This document shows, one piece after another, positions 14,564 through 25,000 of a DNA stretch of 64,000 bases. The stretch's first letter is position 1. Each line of letters begins with the position of its first letter. Made by a program: the position numbers and the translations under genes. The stretch comes from Nocardia jinanensis (GTDB lineage Bacteria > Actinomycetota > Actinomycetes > Mycobacteriales > Mycobacteriaceae): NCBI RefSeq assembly GCF_014645735.1, contig NZ_BMMH01000010.1:62001-126000 (forward strand), read 5' to 3'. Under the pieces are notes generated by a model. That model was not told the origin of the DNA. It worked only from the letters and a program-made list of their open reading frames with translations, and searched no databases.

Positions 14564-17500
14564 GTGATATCCACGCAGGAACCGCGATACCCCGAATCAC
14601 CCGGCCGATCCGGCACGCCCGGGCGGTTCGCGGCGATACCGCGTGTCGCCGCACTGATATCGGGTGTCCTCGCGACGGCCTGCCTGCTCTGGAGCCTGTC
14701 CCCGGCGCTTTCGGCGGCACTCGGCGGAGTCCGCCACTACCTGGACCGGTACTACCTGTACGCGCCGGATACCAATCTGCTGTGGGCCGGGCTGACGGGC
14801 TGGCTGGCGATCGGACTGACCGGGCATAAGCGGGTGGCCTGGTGGGCAATGGTGCTCTACCTGGCGAGCTGGATCCCGGTGAACCTGACCGATGTCGTGC
14901 GCGCACACGACAGGCACGCCGCGATCGCCGCACTGGCCCATTCGGCCGTACTGCTGCTGCTGATCCTGAGCCGCTCGGAATTCGGCGCGCGTTTCCGGCG
15001 CTGCGCACCCCGGCCGGCCGCGTTATCACTGGCCGCGGGCCTGCTGATAGCGGCGGTCGCCGGTTGTGGTGTGGTCCAGGTGTTTCCGGGATCAGTACCT
15101 TCGGCGGCGCAGCGCGCGCTGTGGGTCGTCTCCGAGCTCACCGCGAATCTCCTACCGGGTACATCGGTATCGACCGGGACACCGCCGTTCCCGGCCCAGT
15201 TCCTGGTCGGACTGTTCGGTGCGCTGGCGTTCGCGGCGGCGGTACTGGTCCTGCACCGCACCCGGCGCGCGGAATACGCGCTCACCGACGCGGACGAGGC
15301 CGCGTTACGCGATCTGTTGGAGGGCCCGGACCCCACCGGTTCGATCGACTATCTCGCGACCCGCCGCGACCGGGAGCTGATCTTCACGCCGAACGGCAGG
15401 GCGGCCATCGGCTACCGGGTGGAGCACGGGATCTGCCTGGCCCTCGGCGATCCGATCGGGGCGCGCGACTCCTGGCCGCAGGCCGTCGAGACCTGGCAGC
15501 GCTACGCTCACGGTTTCGGCTGGCGGGTCGCGGTGATCGGGGCGAGCAAAGCCGCTGTATCGGTTTACCAGCGTGCCGGACTCACCGCGATGACCGCCGG
15601 GGCGGAGGCTGTACTCGACACCCGCAGCTTCTCCCTGGCCGCACCGGAACTCCAACCGGTCCGCCAGTCCGTCGCCCGGCTCCGCAAACAAGGTGTGACG
15701 GTGCGGATCCGCCGCCACCGCGATATCGGGACCAGTGAACTCGCCCGGCTCACGGTATGCGCCGAGGACTGGCGGCACAGCGAGACCGAACGCGGTTATC
15801 CGCTGCCCCTGGGCCGGCTCGGCGACCGCCGTGACGGCGACTGCCTGCTCATCGAGGCGGTCGATCCCGACGAGCGGGTACTGGGCCTGCTGTCGCTGGT
15901 TCCGTGGGGGAAGACCGGGGCGACAATGGAATTGCTCCGCCGGGCGCCGGACAGCCCCGCGGAGACCACGGACCTGCTGATCGCCGAATTCGCATTACGC
16001 GCCGAACAGCACGGTATCCATCAGGTATCGCTGAGCTTCACACTGTTCCGGTCGGTATTCGAAGCGGTGGACCGCGTATACACACCCACGGTGTCGCGAG
16101 CACCGCTGGCGGTACTGCGCACGGCGGCCGGGATCGCGCGTAGCGCACGCACTCTGCCACTGGCGTTTTCCCGCTGGTGGCAGCAGGCCCGGCTGCATCG
16201 GGCGAGTATGCGATATCAGCCGCGATGGGTACCCCGCTACGTCCTGTGCGATACCCCGCGTGATCTCGCGCGAATCGCCGTCGCCGCGGCATACGCCGAA
16301 GGCCTGATGCCCGGATCGGACGCGAGATCCACGGCGTTCACATACACCGGCCGCCATCGCACCGCACCGGAACACCCGTCCCCCGCACCACCCGGCACGA
16401 GCGCCGCGATTCGAGAGTCCGATCCGGAGCCCGCCCCCGCGCACCGCCCCGAACAGGTCCGGGTGCGGACCGGAAAACTGGAGCGGCTCGCCGACGCGAA
16501 TATCGACCCCTACCCGCTGCCCTATCCCCCGACGCATACCGTGGCCGCGGCCCGGCGCACACCGCGCGGTACCACCGTCCGGGTTTCCGGGCGGTTATTG
16601 CGCCGCCGTGACTACGGTGGCGTGATCTTCGCGGTGGTCCGGGACTGGACCAGCGATATCCAGCTGCTGCTCGACCGCGACCGGCTCGGTCGGCAACGCC
16701 TGGACGAATTCGGCGATCTCGTCGATCTGGGTGATCTGGTGTCGGTCAGCGGACAGCTGGGTTACAGCCGACGCGGTGAACTGTCCCTGCTGGTGGCGGA
16801 TTGGCGGATGCTAGGCAAATGCTTGCATCCGCTACCCGACAAATGGCGCGGCCTGAGCGATCCGGAGGTCCGGATGCGCCGCGGCTATCTGGACCTCATG
16901 ATCGACCGGGAGGCACGTGAACTGCTGGCCCGGCGCAGCGCGGTGCTGCGTACCCTGCGTGATGCCCTGCACGACTACGGTTTCCTGGAGGTCACGACGC
17001 CGGTCCTGCAGCACGGGCCCGGTGGCTCGGCCACCCACAGCCTGCGCACCCAGATCGATGCCGACAACACCGATCTGCATCTACGGGTCGCGCCCGAGCT
17101 GTCGCTGAAACGATTGTGCGTCGGCGGTGTGGAGAAACTGTTCGAGCTGGGCCCCGGTTTCCGCAACACCCGCGCCGATACACACCAGCTGCCCGAATTC
17201 ACCCTGTTGGAGGCCTACGAGGCACACAGCGACCATCGGCGCATGATGACCCTGTGCCGACGACTGGTCCAGCAGGCCGCACTCGCCGCGAACGATTCGA
17301 TGATCGCCATGCGCCCGACTCCGGACGGTTCGCTGGCGGCGGTGGACATCTCCGGGGAGTGGCGGGTGCGGTCGATGTACGGGGCGCTGGCGGAGGAGAT
17401 CGGGATCGGGATCACCCCACGGACCCCACTGCCGGAGCTGCGGGAACTCTGCGAGAAGGCCGATATCGTGCCCCAACCCGGTTGGGACGCGGGCCGCACC

Positions 17501-17899
17501 GCGTACGCGCTCTACCAGCGGCTGGTCGTCGAAGCCACCCGGGAGCCGACCTTCTACACAGACTTTCCGAGCTCGGTCTCGCCGCTGGCCCGGCCGGACC
17601 GCCATGACGGGACACTGGCCGAGCGCTGGGATCTCGTGGCGTGGGGGATCGAACTCGCATCCGGGTCCAGCGAACTGACCGACCCGGTGGAACAGCGGCG
17701 GCGCCTCGCCGCCCAATCACGGATCGCGGCCGACGGCGGTCGGGTGGCGATGGAACTCGACGAGGAGTTCCTGTGCGCGCTGGAACACGCCATGCCGCCG
17801 ACCGGCGGGCTCGGGCTCGGTGTGGACCGGGTGATCATGTTGCTGACCGGCCGGCCACTACGCGAAACCCAGACGTTCCCACTGGTCAGGCCGCGGTGA
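14564..17899 (+). CDS. lysX: Bifunctional lysylphosphatidylglycerol synthase / lysine--tRNA ligase
   Basis: A 1111-residue fusion that charges tRNA with lysine and then transfers the lysine to phosphatidylglycerol, which reduces the negative charge of the membrane and protects against cationic peptides. Residues 30-235 hold about six membrane helices. Residues 250-600 form the MprF-like lysyl-transferase domain (PTGSIDYLATRRDRELIFT, DPIGARDSW, FTLFRSVFEA). An OB-fold lies around 670-760 and a class II synthetase domain from about 790, with motif 2 FRNTRADTHQLPEFTLLEAYEA near 865 and motif 3 GGLGLGVDRVIML near 1080. A Pro/Ala-rich linker near 600-625 joins the halves. The GTG start has GGAG unusually close, so the exact start is tentative. 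Confidence 0.94.
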   Translation: MISTQEPRYPESPGRSGTPGRFAAIPRVAALISGVLATACLLWSLSPALSAALGGVRHYLDRYYLYAPDTNLLWAGLTGWLAIGLTGHKRVAWWAMVLYLASWIPVNLTDVVRAHDRHAAIAALAHSAVLLLLILSRSEFGARFRRCAPRPAALSLAAGLLIAAVAGCGVVQVFPGSVPSAAQRALWVVSELTANLLPGTSVSTGTPPFPAQFLVGLFGALAFAAAVLVLHRTRRAEYALTDADEAALRDLLEGPDPTGSIDYLATRRDRELIFTPNGRAAIGYRVEHGICLALGDPIGARDSWPQAVETWQRYAHGFGWRVAVIGASKAAVSVYQRAGLTAMTAGAEAVLDTRSFSLAAPELQPVRQSVARLRKQGVTVRIRRHRDIGTSELARLTVCAEDWRHSETERGYPLPLGRLGDRRDGDCLLIEAVDPDERVLGLLSLVPWGKTGATMELLRRAPDSPAETTDLLIAEFALRAEQHGIHQVSLSFTLFRSVFEAVDRVYTPTVSRAPLAVLRTAAGIARSARTLPLAFSRWWQQARLHRASMRYQPRWVPRYVLCDTPRDLARIAVAAAYAEGLMPGSDARSTAFTYTGRHRTAPEHPSPAPPGTSAAIRESDPEPAPAHRPEQVRVRTGKLERLADANIDPYPLPYPPTHTVAAARRTPRGTTVRVSGRLLRRRDYGGVIFAVVRDWTSDIQLLLDRDRLGRQRLDEFGDLVDLGDLVSVSGQLGYSRRGELSLLVADWRMLGKCLHPLPDKWRGLSDPEVRMRRGYLDLMIDREARELLARRSAVLRTLRDALHDYGFLEVTTPVLQHGPGGSATHSLRTQIDADNTDLHLRVAPELSLKRLCVGGVEKLFELGPGFRNTRADTHQLPEFTLLEAYEAHSDHRRMMTLCRRLVQQAALAANDSMIAMRPTPDGSLAAVDISGEWRVRSMYGALAEEIGIGITPRTPLPELRELCEKADIVPQPGWDAGRTAYALYQRLVVEATREPTFYTDFPSSVSPLARPDRHDGTLAERWDLVAWGIELASGSSELTDPVEQRRRLAAQSRIAADGGRVAMELDEEFLCALEHAMPPTGGLGLGVDRVIMLLTGRPLRETQTFPLVRPR

Positions 17900-18029
17900 T
17901 CATTCGAGAGGTGGCCACCGGAGCCGGCCGGGTGGTCATATCGAATGTTTCCCAGCTGCCGCTCGGGGAAGTACGGTGTAATCACTTCGGCCCCGGGAGG
18001 AGGGGCCAACTCTTGGAACGGGGTTCGAT

Positions 18030-18455
18030 TTGAGTTACGTGGAGCTGCTCACCCACGCCGGCCAGGTGGACTATTCCGCTTGGGCGAGCACCGATACGCT
18101 GGCGTCCGCCATCGATCTGACCGCTCGGAAGAAGAGCAAGGGCAAGGGCGGCGGATTCGGTCTTTTCGGCATCATCTGCTGCGTGCTCGTGGTGGTCGTG
18201 ATCGTGGCTGTCATCCTGCTCGCGCGCAAGAAGAAGAGCGACAACAACTCCCAGGGTCAGTTCCCGCAGCCCGGCCAGCCACCGCAGGGTGGTTATCCTC
18301 CGCAGGGCGGTTATCCACAGCAGGGCGGTTACCCCCAGCAAGGTGGATATCCGCAGCAAGGTGGTTACCCACAACAGGGTGGATATCCCTCGGACCCGAA
18401 CTACCCCAACCCCCCGCAGGGCGGTCAGCCACCGTACCCGCCCTCCGGGCAGTAA
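18030..18455 (+). CDS. Small membrane protein with Gly/Tyr/Pro/Gln repeats
   Basis: A 141-residue protein. Residues 1-33 are soluble, 34-45 are Lys/Gly-rich, 46-66 form one strong membrane helix (GIICCVLVVVVIVAVILLA) with a preceding Cys pair, and residues 78-141 are a tail of repeated GGYPQQ units. Such tails occur in actinobacterial membrane proteins and are often disordered. I take TTG at 18030 with GGGG upstream; a GTG at 18039 is also possible. No function can be given. Confidence 0.65.
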   Translation: MSYVELLTHAGQVDYSAWASTDTLASAIDLTARKKSKGKGGGFGLFGIICCVLVVVVIVAVILLARKKKSDNNSQGQFPQPGQPPQGGYPPQGGYPQQGGYPQQGGYPQQGGYPQQGGYPSDPNYPNPPQGGQPPYPPSGQ

Positions 18456-18468
18456 CTCCACCAGCACA

Positions 18469-18509
18469 AGGGCCCGGTTCGCCACCACTGTCTCGGCGAG
18501 CCGGGCCCT
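18469..18509 (+). terminator. Hairpin terminator after the Q/G-rich membrane protein gene
   Basis: A 15-bp stem (18469-18483 with 18495-18509, one G-T pair) with an 11-base loop, just after the stop at 18455. The trailing sequence GCGCTTTCG is only weakly T-rich. Confidence 0.7.
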
Positions 18510-18604
18510 GCGCTTTCGGCGAAACCTCCGGGTCCGGTTCGACCGCGGCCCGGCACCGCGACCTCGACTGACGATCCGCCGGGCCGATGCGGCAGAGTGG
18601 ACCC

Positions 18605-19216
18605 GTGCAATTGATACTCGTTCGCCATGGCCAGCCGCTCCGGGTCGACAATGCCGAGCGGGCGGCCGACCCCGGCCTGGCGCCCATCGGGGTGGAGCAG
18701 GCCGAACGGGTGCCGGCCGCCCTGGAACCCCATCGCATCGTCCGGGTGATCAGCAGCCCGCAACGCCGGGCCCGGGAAACCGCCGCGCCGACTGCCGCGA
18801 AGCTGGGCCTGAACGTGGACATCATGGACGATCTGGCCGAATACGACCGGGAATTACCGACGTATATCCCGATCGAGGACGCCAAGGTGGAATTCCGGGA
18901 CGCCTACGACCGGATCAAGGCCGGCCATCTGCCACCGCAAATCGACCCCGACGCCTTCCGCCACCGGGTGCACGACGCCGTCACCGAGATCGCCTCCACC
19001 ACGCCCGCGGCCGATACAGTGGTGGTCTTCGCGCACGGCGGCGTCATCAACATCACCCTGCAGGACATCCTCGGTCTGGCCCGGCCGCTGACCTTCCCGA
19101 TCGACTACTGCTCGATCACCCGGATCCTGTTCTCTCGTACCGGTCGCCGCACCGCGGCGACCGTGAACGAGAACGGACACGTCTGGGAATTGCTCCCGCG
19201 TAATATCTCCGGCTGA
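18605..19216 (+). CDS. Histidine phosphatase family protein
   Basis: A 203-residue phosphatase or mutase of the phosphoglycerate-mutase superfamily. The catalytic RHG appears in LILVRHGQPLRV at the very N-terminus; the second Arg is in SSPQRRARETA and the second catalytic His in VVVFAHGGVINI. The start is GTG 18605, with a CAGAGT hexamer seven bases before it, so the mRNA may be leaderless. The substrate is unknown. Its TGA (19214-19216) directly abuts the stop of the convergent cutinase gene with no base between. Confidence 0.88.
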   Translation: MQLILVRHGQPLRVDNAERAADPGLAPIGVEQAERVPAALEPHRIVRVISSPQRRARETAAPTAAKLGLNVDIMDDLAEYDRELPTYIPIEDAKVEFRDAYDRIKAGHLPPQIDPDAFRHRVHDAVTEIASTTPAADTVVVFAHGGVINITLQDILGLARPLTFPIDYCSITRILFSRTGRRTAATVNENGHVWELLPRNISG

Positions 19217-20116
19217 TCAGGCCATATCGGAGATCCAGTTGTGCATCCAGGACAGCGCGGTCTGGCCGCCGCCGACCTTGTAGCTGCCGTAGGAGATATG
19301 CGACTCGGACTTGTAGAAGGTGTCGAGGTCCTTGACCCGCTTCTCGTTGGCGCCCTCGGTGAGCTGTGCCTGCAGCGTCGGCAGACCGCCGTTGGCCATC
19401 AGATCGCTGACGATTGCGCCGACTTCCATCTGGTAGCGCCAGATATTGGCGGGGTTGGCGTCGGAGCTCTGCGCGAGGAAACCGGCGAACCGGGTGATGA
19501 AATCATCGGACGCGGTGGCGCAGTAGAGATCGTCGGGGATGCACACCGTGCGGGTGCGGTCGCTGACCCAGCCGAATCCGCCGACCCGGGGACCACCGGC
19601 GCCGGCGCCCGGTGCGGGCGGGCCGACCTGGACATCGCCGGGGGCACGTCGCGGATCGGAGATGAGGCCGACGCCGGCGATACGTTCCGGTCGGATCGGG
19701 CCCAGTCCGGTGCCGATCTCGGCGGCGAGATCACCGGCGGCGTCGGCACCCTGGCTGTAACCCACGATCGCGACCTTGGTGGCGCCACAGCGCTCGGCCA
19801 TATTCGTGATCAGACCGCGCGCGTTGCTCACGGCCTCGTTCTTGGAGTCGGCGTAGATATCGCCTTCCCACGGGAAAGCGGTAGCCGCATAAGTGACGTA
19901 GTCGACCTCGGCCGATGACGGTAGGCCGTTGGTCACCCTCGCGAGCATCCCCGGGGTGGGACGCTTGTCGTGGCCGGTTTCCCAGGTCCCGGGAATCGCC
20001 ACTACATACAGACTCGGGCATCCGGGATCGGCCGAAGCCGCCGACCCTCCGAAAGCCAATCCCGACGCAACGACCGCGCAGGCGCCCAGCGCCGCGGCAA
20101 CCCTTTTGAACTGCAT
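19217..20116 (-). CDS. Cutinase family secreted esterase/lipase
   Basis: A 299-residue exported serine hydrolase of the cutinase family, expanded in mycolate-containing bacteria. A signal peptide (residues 1-26) ends at ASADPGCPSLYVVAIPG. The nucleophile Ser is in VAIVGYSQGADAAGD near residue 122; a candidate Asp lies in VCIPDDLYC near 192 and a candidate His in SHISYGSYKVGG near 274, giving a full triad. The central Gly/Pro loop (GPPAPGAGAGGPRVGG) is longer than in simple cutinases. It could act on lipids or mycolic-acid esters of the envelope. ATG at 20116 is preceded by TGGAG. Confidence 0.9.
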   Translation of the reverse strand: MQFKRVAAALGACAVVASGLAFGGSAASADPGCPSLYVVAIPGTWETGHDKRPTPGMLARVTNGLPSSAEVDYVTYAATAFPWEGDIYADSKNEAVSNARGLITNMAERCGATKVAIVGYSQGADAAGDLAAEIGTGLGPIRPERIAGVGLISDPRRAPGDVQVGPPAPGAGAGGPRVGGFGWVSDRTRTVCIPDDLYCATASDDFITRFAGFLAQSSDANPANIWRYQMEVGAIVSDLMANGGLPTLQAQLTEGANEKRVKDLDTFYKSESHISYGSYKVGGGQTALSWMHNWISDMA

Positions 20117-20503
20117 TCTGCTCCAGTCAACCCTGGCCCCTGATCGGGACACTCCCGTTTAAGTCATCGCCAAGATGCTGAACCCGGCCGATGACACCGA
20201 TGTGTGTAACAGGTGAACAACAACCTCGCGTCACAATTACACGATCGGATCACAATCTCGTACCGGGACACACCGGAAATAACAATAGAGCGACGATCTT
20301 GGTATCGCCAGCCCAGTCCCCATTCCGACCTCCGGAGATGCGCGGAGGGCGCGATTCATCGGAGGACAGGAGCGCCGATTCCTCCCGAACCCCGAACAAA
20401 ACGGCGCGGTGTTCCCGGAAATTTACCGGGAACACCGCGCCGTAAGGTATTCGATTGTGCCGCGGAGCCGCCGACTCAGCGGTTCATCGCCGCCGCATCG
20501 GAA
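20117..20503. other. Intergenic region: cutinase promoter side and gltD terminator
   Basis: There is no gene in this stretch. It holds the leader and promoter of the cutinase gene (minus strand), two direct copies of TCACAAT (20231-20237 and 20250-20256), and the gltD terminator at its right end. Confidence 0.6.
20394..20443 (-). terminator. Intrinsic terminator of the gltB-gltD operon
   Basis: A perfect 18-bp stem (20401-20418 with 20426-20443) around an AAATTTA loop. On the minus strand it is followed by TTTGTTCG. It lies about 60 bases after the gltD stop. Confidence 0.92.
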
Positions 20504-21973
20504 TCAGCGCTGGGCGACAGCGGTCGGCGGAATCGGCGCGGGAAGCGCGGTCTCACCCTCCAGGTACTTGTCGACCGCCGACGCGGCGGCCCGCCCCTCG
20601 GCGATCGCCCAGACGATCAGGGACTGACCGCGCCCCATATCGCCGGCGACGAAGACACCGGGAATATTGGTGGCCCAGTTCTTGTCCCGCTGCACATTGC
20701 CGCGCTGGTCGTAGCCGACGCCGAGATCGGTGAGCAGACCCGGCTTGTCCGGACCGACGAAGCCCATGGCCAGCAGCACCAGATCCGCCTCCAGGGTGAA
20801 ATCGGTGCCCTCGACCTTCTCGAACCGGCCGTTGACCATTTTGACCTCGTGCGCTTCGAGCCCGGTGACCTTGCCGTCCGCGCCGACGAAACGTTCGGTG
20901 TTCACCGAGAACACCCGTTCGCCGCCTTCTTCGTGCGCCGAGGACACCCGGTACATCAGCGGGTAGGTCGGCCACGGGGTCGAGCCGGCGCGCTCCTCCG
21001 GCGGCCGCGGCATGATCTCGAACTGGTGCACGCTGGCCGCGCCGTGCCGGTGCGAAGTGCCGAGGCAGTCGGCGCCGGTATCGCCACCGCCGATGATGAC
21101 GACCTTCTTACCGTGCGCGTGGATCGGCGGCAGGCCGTTGCCGTCGGTCACCGGGTCGCCGTGCTGCACCCGGTTGGACCAGGGCAGGAACTCCATGGCC
21201 TGATGGATACCGTCGAGCTCGCGACCCGGGATGGGCAGGTCACGGGCCTGGGTGGCGCCACCGGCGAGGACCACCGCGTCGAACCGCTCGCGCAGTTCGT
21301 CGGCGGTGATATCGACACCGACGTTCACGCCGGCCTTGAAGATGGTGCCCTCGGCCTCCATCTGCGCCAGCCGGCGATCGATGAACCGCTTCTCCATCTT
21401 GAATTCCGGAATGCCGTACCGCATCAGACCGCCGATACGGTCGGCCCGCTCGAAAACGGTGACGGTGTGCCCGGCCCGGGTGAGCTGCTGCGCGGCGGCC
21501 AGGCCCGCGGGGCCGGACCCCACGACCGCGACCTTCTTGCCGGTGAGGCGGGTCGCGTAGACCGGGGTCACCCAACCCTCGTCGAAGGCGTTCTCGATGA
21601 TCTCGACCTCGACCTGCTTGATGGTCACCGGATCCTGGTTGATCCCGAGCACGCAGGATGCCTCACACGGCGCCGGGCAGAGCCGCCCGGTGAACTCCGG
21701 GAAGTTGTTGGTCGCGTGCAGGCGGTCGATGCCCTCCCGCCACCGGTCCTGGTAGACCAGGTCGTTCCATTCGGGGATCAGGTTCCCCAGCGGACAGCCG
21801 TTGTGACAGAACGGGATACCGCAGTCCATACAGCGGCTCGCCTGCCGCTGCAGGGTCTGATGTGGGAAACCCTCCTGGTAGACCTCTTTCCAGTCCATCA
21901 ACCGCAACGGCACCGGACGGCGTTCGGGCAGCTCCCGGGACGTGTGCTTCATAAATCCTTGGGTGTCACCCAT
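20504..21973 (-). CDS. gltD: Glutamate synthase (NADPH) small subunit
   Basis: The 489-residue beta subunit of glutamate synthase, which takes electrons from NADPH and passes them through FAD and iron-sulphur centres to the large subunit. The N-terminus has two Cys clusters (CMDCGIPFCHNGCPLGN and CPAPCEASCVLG). The FAD-binding motif is VVGSGPAGLAAAQQL and the NADPH-binding motif is VIIGGGDTGADCLG. The ending GQSLIVWAIAEGRAAASAVD is typical. I start at ATG 21973 (MGDTQGFMKHTSRELPERRP), matching homologues; an ATG seven codons earlier is unlikely. It follows gltB by 56 bases in the same operon. Confidence 0.97.
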   Translation of the reverse strand: MGDTQGFMKHTSRELPERRPVPLRLMDWKEVYQEGFPHQTLQRQASRCMDCGIPFCHNGCPLGNLIPEWNDLVYQDRWREGIDRLHATNNFPEFTGRLCPAPCEASCVLGINQDPVTIKQVEVEIIENAFDEGWVTPVYATRLTGKKVAVVGSGPAGLAAAQQLTRAGHTVTVFERADRIGGLMRYGIPEFKMEKRFIDRRLAQMEAEGTIFKAGVNVGVDITADELRERFDAVVLAGGATQARDLPIPGRELDGIHQAMEFLPWSNRVQHGDPVTDGNGLPPIHAHGKKVVIIGGGDTGADCLGTSHRHGAASVHQFEIMPRPPEERAGSTPWPTYPLMYRVSSAHEEGGERVFSVNTERFVGADGKVTGLEAHEVKMVNGRFEKVEGTDFTLEADLVLLAMGFVGPDKPGLLTDLGVGYDQRGNVQRDKNWATNIPGVFVAGDMGRGQSLIVWAIAEGRAAASAVDKYLEGETALPAPIPPTAVAQR

Positions 21974-22029
21974 GAGCGGCCCCCGAATAGTCACAGCGCC
22001 TCGTCGACGCCACCTGCGGAATTGTCTTA

Positions 22030-25000
22030 CTAGCCACGAGCGGCCTCCATGATCGCCTCGTCGACGTCCTTACCGCTCTTCTCGGCTTCGGAGATGGCGA
22101 GCAACACCTTCTTGTACTCGCGCGGCATGACCTTTACAAAGTGGTTGACCTGCTGCGACCAGTCGCCCAGGATCCGTTCGGCCACCGCCGAGCCGGTCTG
22201 CTCGCGGTGCTGGCCGATGATGTCGCGCAGCCAGGTGAAATCGTCACCGGACAGCGCTTCGACGGCCTCGGCCTGTTCCGGGTTGACCCGGCCGGCGAAG
22301 GTGCCGTCGGGGTCGTAGACGAACGCCAGGCCACCGGACATACCGGCGCCGAAGTTGCGTCCGGTATCGCCCAGGATGACGACCCGCCCGCCGGTCATGT
22401 ACTCACAGGCGTGGTCACCGACACCCTCGACCACCGCGGTGGCACCGGAGTTGCGCACGGCGAACCGTTCGCCGACCACACCGCCGATGAAAGCCTGGCC
22501 GCTGGTCGCGCCGAACAGGATCACGTTGCCGGCGATGATGTTCTCCTCGGCCCGGAAATCGGCCGGGGCGTTGGGCGCCGTGCGTACCACCAGGTGGCCG
22601 CCCGAAAGGCCCTTGCCGACATAGTCGTTCGCGTCACCCTGCACCCGCAGGGTGATACCGGCCGGGACGAACGCGCCGAAGCTGTTACCGGCCGACCCGG
22701 TGAGGGTGATGTCGATGGTGTCGTCGGGCAGACCCGCGCCACCGTAGAGCTTGGTCACCTCGTGGCCGAGCATGGTGCCGACCGTCCGGTTCACGTTCGT
22801 GATCTTGGTATCGATCCGGACCGGTTTGCCGAATTCGAGCGCGTCGCGGCTCTGCGCGATCAGCTCGTTGTCCAGCGCCTTGTCCAGGCCGTGATCCTGC
22901 TCCTTGGTCCGGCGGCGATCCTGGAACATGAATGCCGTCTCGACATCGTCGAGGATGGGCGACAGGTCCAGCTTGCTCGCCTTCCAGTGCCGCTTGGCCT
23001 TAGCGGTGTCGAGCAGATCGACCCGGCCGATGGCTTCGTCCAGGGTGCGGAACCCGAGTTCCGCCAGCAGTTCCCGGACTTCCTCGGCGATATACATGAA
23101 GAAGTTCACGACGAACTCCGCCTTGCCGGTGAAACGTTCGCGCAGCACCGGGTTCTGGGTGGCCACACCCACCGGGCAGGTGTCCAGGTGGCAGACCCGC
23201 ATCATGATGCAGCCCGAGACCACCAGCGGCGCGGTCGCGAAACCGTATTCCTCGGCACCCAGCAGGGCCGCGATCATCACATCGCGGCCGGTCTTCATCT
23301 GACCGTCGACCTGCACCACGATCCGGTCGCGCAGACCGTTGAGCAGCAGGGTCTGCTGGGTTTCGGCCAAGCCGAGCTCCCAGGGGCCACCGGCGTGCTT
23401 GAGCGAGGTGAGCGGGGAGGCACCGGTCCCGCCGTCGTGGCCGGAGATGAGCACCACATCGGCGTGCGCCTTGGACACACCCGCCGCGACCGTGCCGACA
23501 CCGGGCTCGGCGACCAGCTTCACGTGGATCCGCGCCTGCGGATTCGCGTTCTTCAGATCGTGGATGAGCTGCGCCAGATCCTCGATGGAGTAGATATCGT
23601 GGTGCGGCGGCGGTGAGATCAGGCCGACACCCGGGGTGGAGTGGCGGACCTCGGCGACCCACGGGTACACCTTGTGCGCGGGCAGCTGGCCGCCCTCGCC
23701 CGGCTTCGCGCCCTGAGCCATCTTTATCTGGATATCGGTGCAGTTGGTCAGATAGTGCGCGGTCACGCCGAAGCGGCCCGAGGCCACCTGTTTGATCGCG
23801 CTGCGCCGCCAGTCACCGTTGTCCTCCGGTTCGAACCGGGCCGGCGATTCGCCGCCCTCACCAGAGTTGGAACGCCCACCGATCCGGTTCATCGCGATGG
23901 CCAGGGTTTCGTGGGCCTCGGCCGAGATGGAGCCGTAGCTCATGGCGCCGGTGGAGAAGCGCTTCACGATATCGGCGGCGGGCTCGACCTCCTCGATCGG
24001 AATCGGGGAGCGCGCGCCCTTCTTGAACTTGAACAGGCCGCGCAGTGAGGCCAGCCGCTCGGACTGGTCGTCGACCAGCTTGGTGTACTCCTTGAAGATC
24101 GAGTACTGCCCGCTGCGGGTGGCATGCTGCAGCTTGAAGACCGTGTCCGGATTGAACAGGTGGTATTCGCCCTCACGGCGCCACTGGTACTCACCGCCGA
24201 CCTCGAGCTCGCGGTGCGCGCGCTCGTTACGGTTCTCCAGGAAGGCGACCGCGTGCCGGGCCGCCACATCGGCGGCGATCTCGTCCAGGCCGATACCGTC
24301 CAGGTGCGAGCGCAGACCGGTGAAGTACTCGTCCACCAGCTCCTGCGACAGGCCGATCACCTGGAACAGCTGCGCGCCGTTGTAGGAAGCGACGGTGGAG
24401 ATGCCCATCTTGGACATCACCTTCAGCACACCCTTGCTCGCGGCCTTGTTGTAGTTCGCGACAGCCTTGCGGTAGTCGGCCGGGAGGTCGCCGGTGCTGC
24501 CGGGTACCTCGAGGGCGCCCCGCTCGAGCATGTCCTCGATCGATTCGAAGGCCATGTACGGGTTGATCGCCGCGGCACCGAAACCGACCAGCGTGGCCAT
24601 ATGGTGCACCTCGCGGGCGTCACCTGCCTCGACCACCAGGCCGACCATGGTGCGAGTGCGCTCGCGGACGAGGTGGTGGTGCACCGACGCGGTGAGCAGC
24701 AGCGACGGGATCGGCGCGAGCTTCTCGTTGGATTCGCGGTCGGACAGCACGATGATCCGGGCGCCACCGTCGATGGCCGCCGAGACCTGGGTGTTGATCG
24801 CGTTCAGCGCACGGCGCAGGCCCTCGCCGCCGGCCGCGACCTCGTACAGGCCGCGTACGACCACCGAGCGCAGGCCGGGCTGGCTGCCGTCGTCGTTGAT
24901 ATGGACCAGTTTCGCCAGTTCGTCGTTGTCGATGATCGGCTGCTGGATGACGATCTGGCGACACGACTCCGGACTGGGGTGCATCAGATCGGATTCCGGG

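Noticed and set aside
18311..18319. Perfect DnaA box TTATCCACA
   Set aside because: It falls inside repeated Gly-Tyr-Pro-Gln codons of a membrane protein gene and is isolated, so it is explained by coding sequence.
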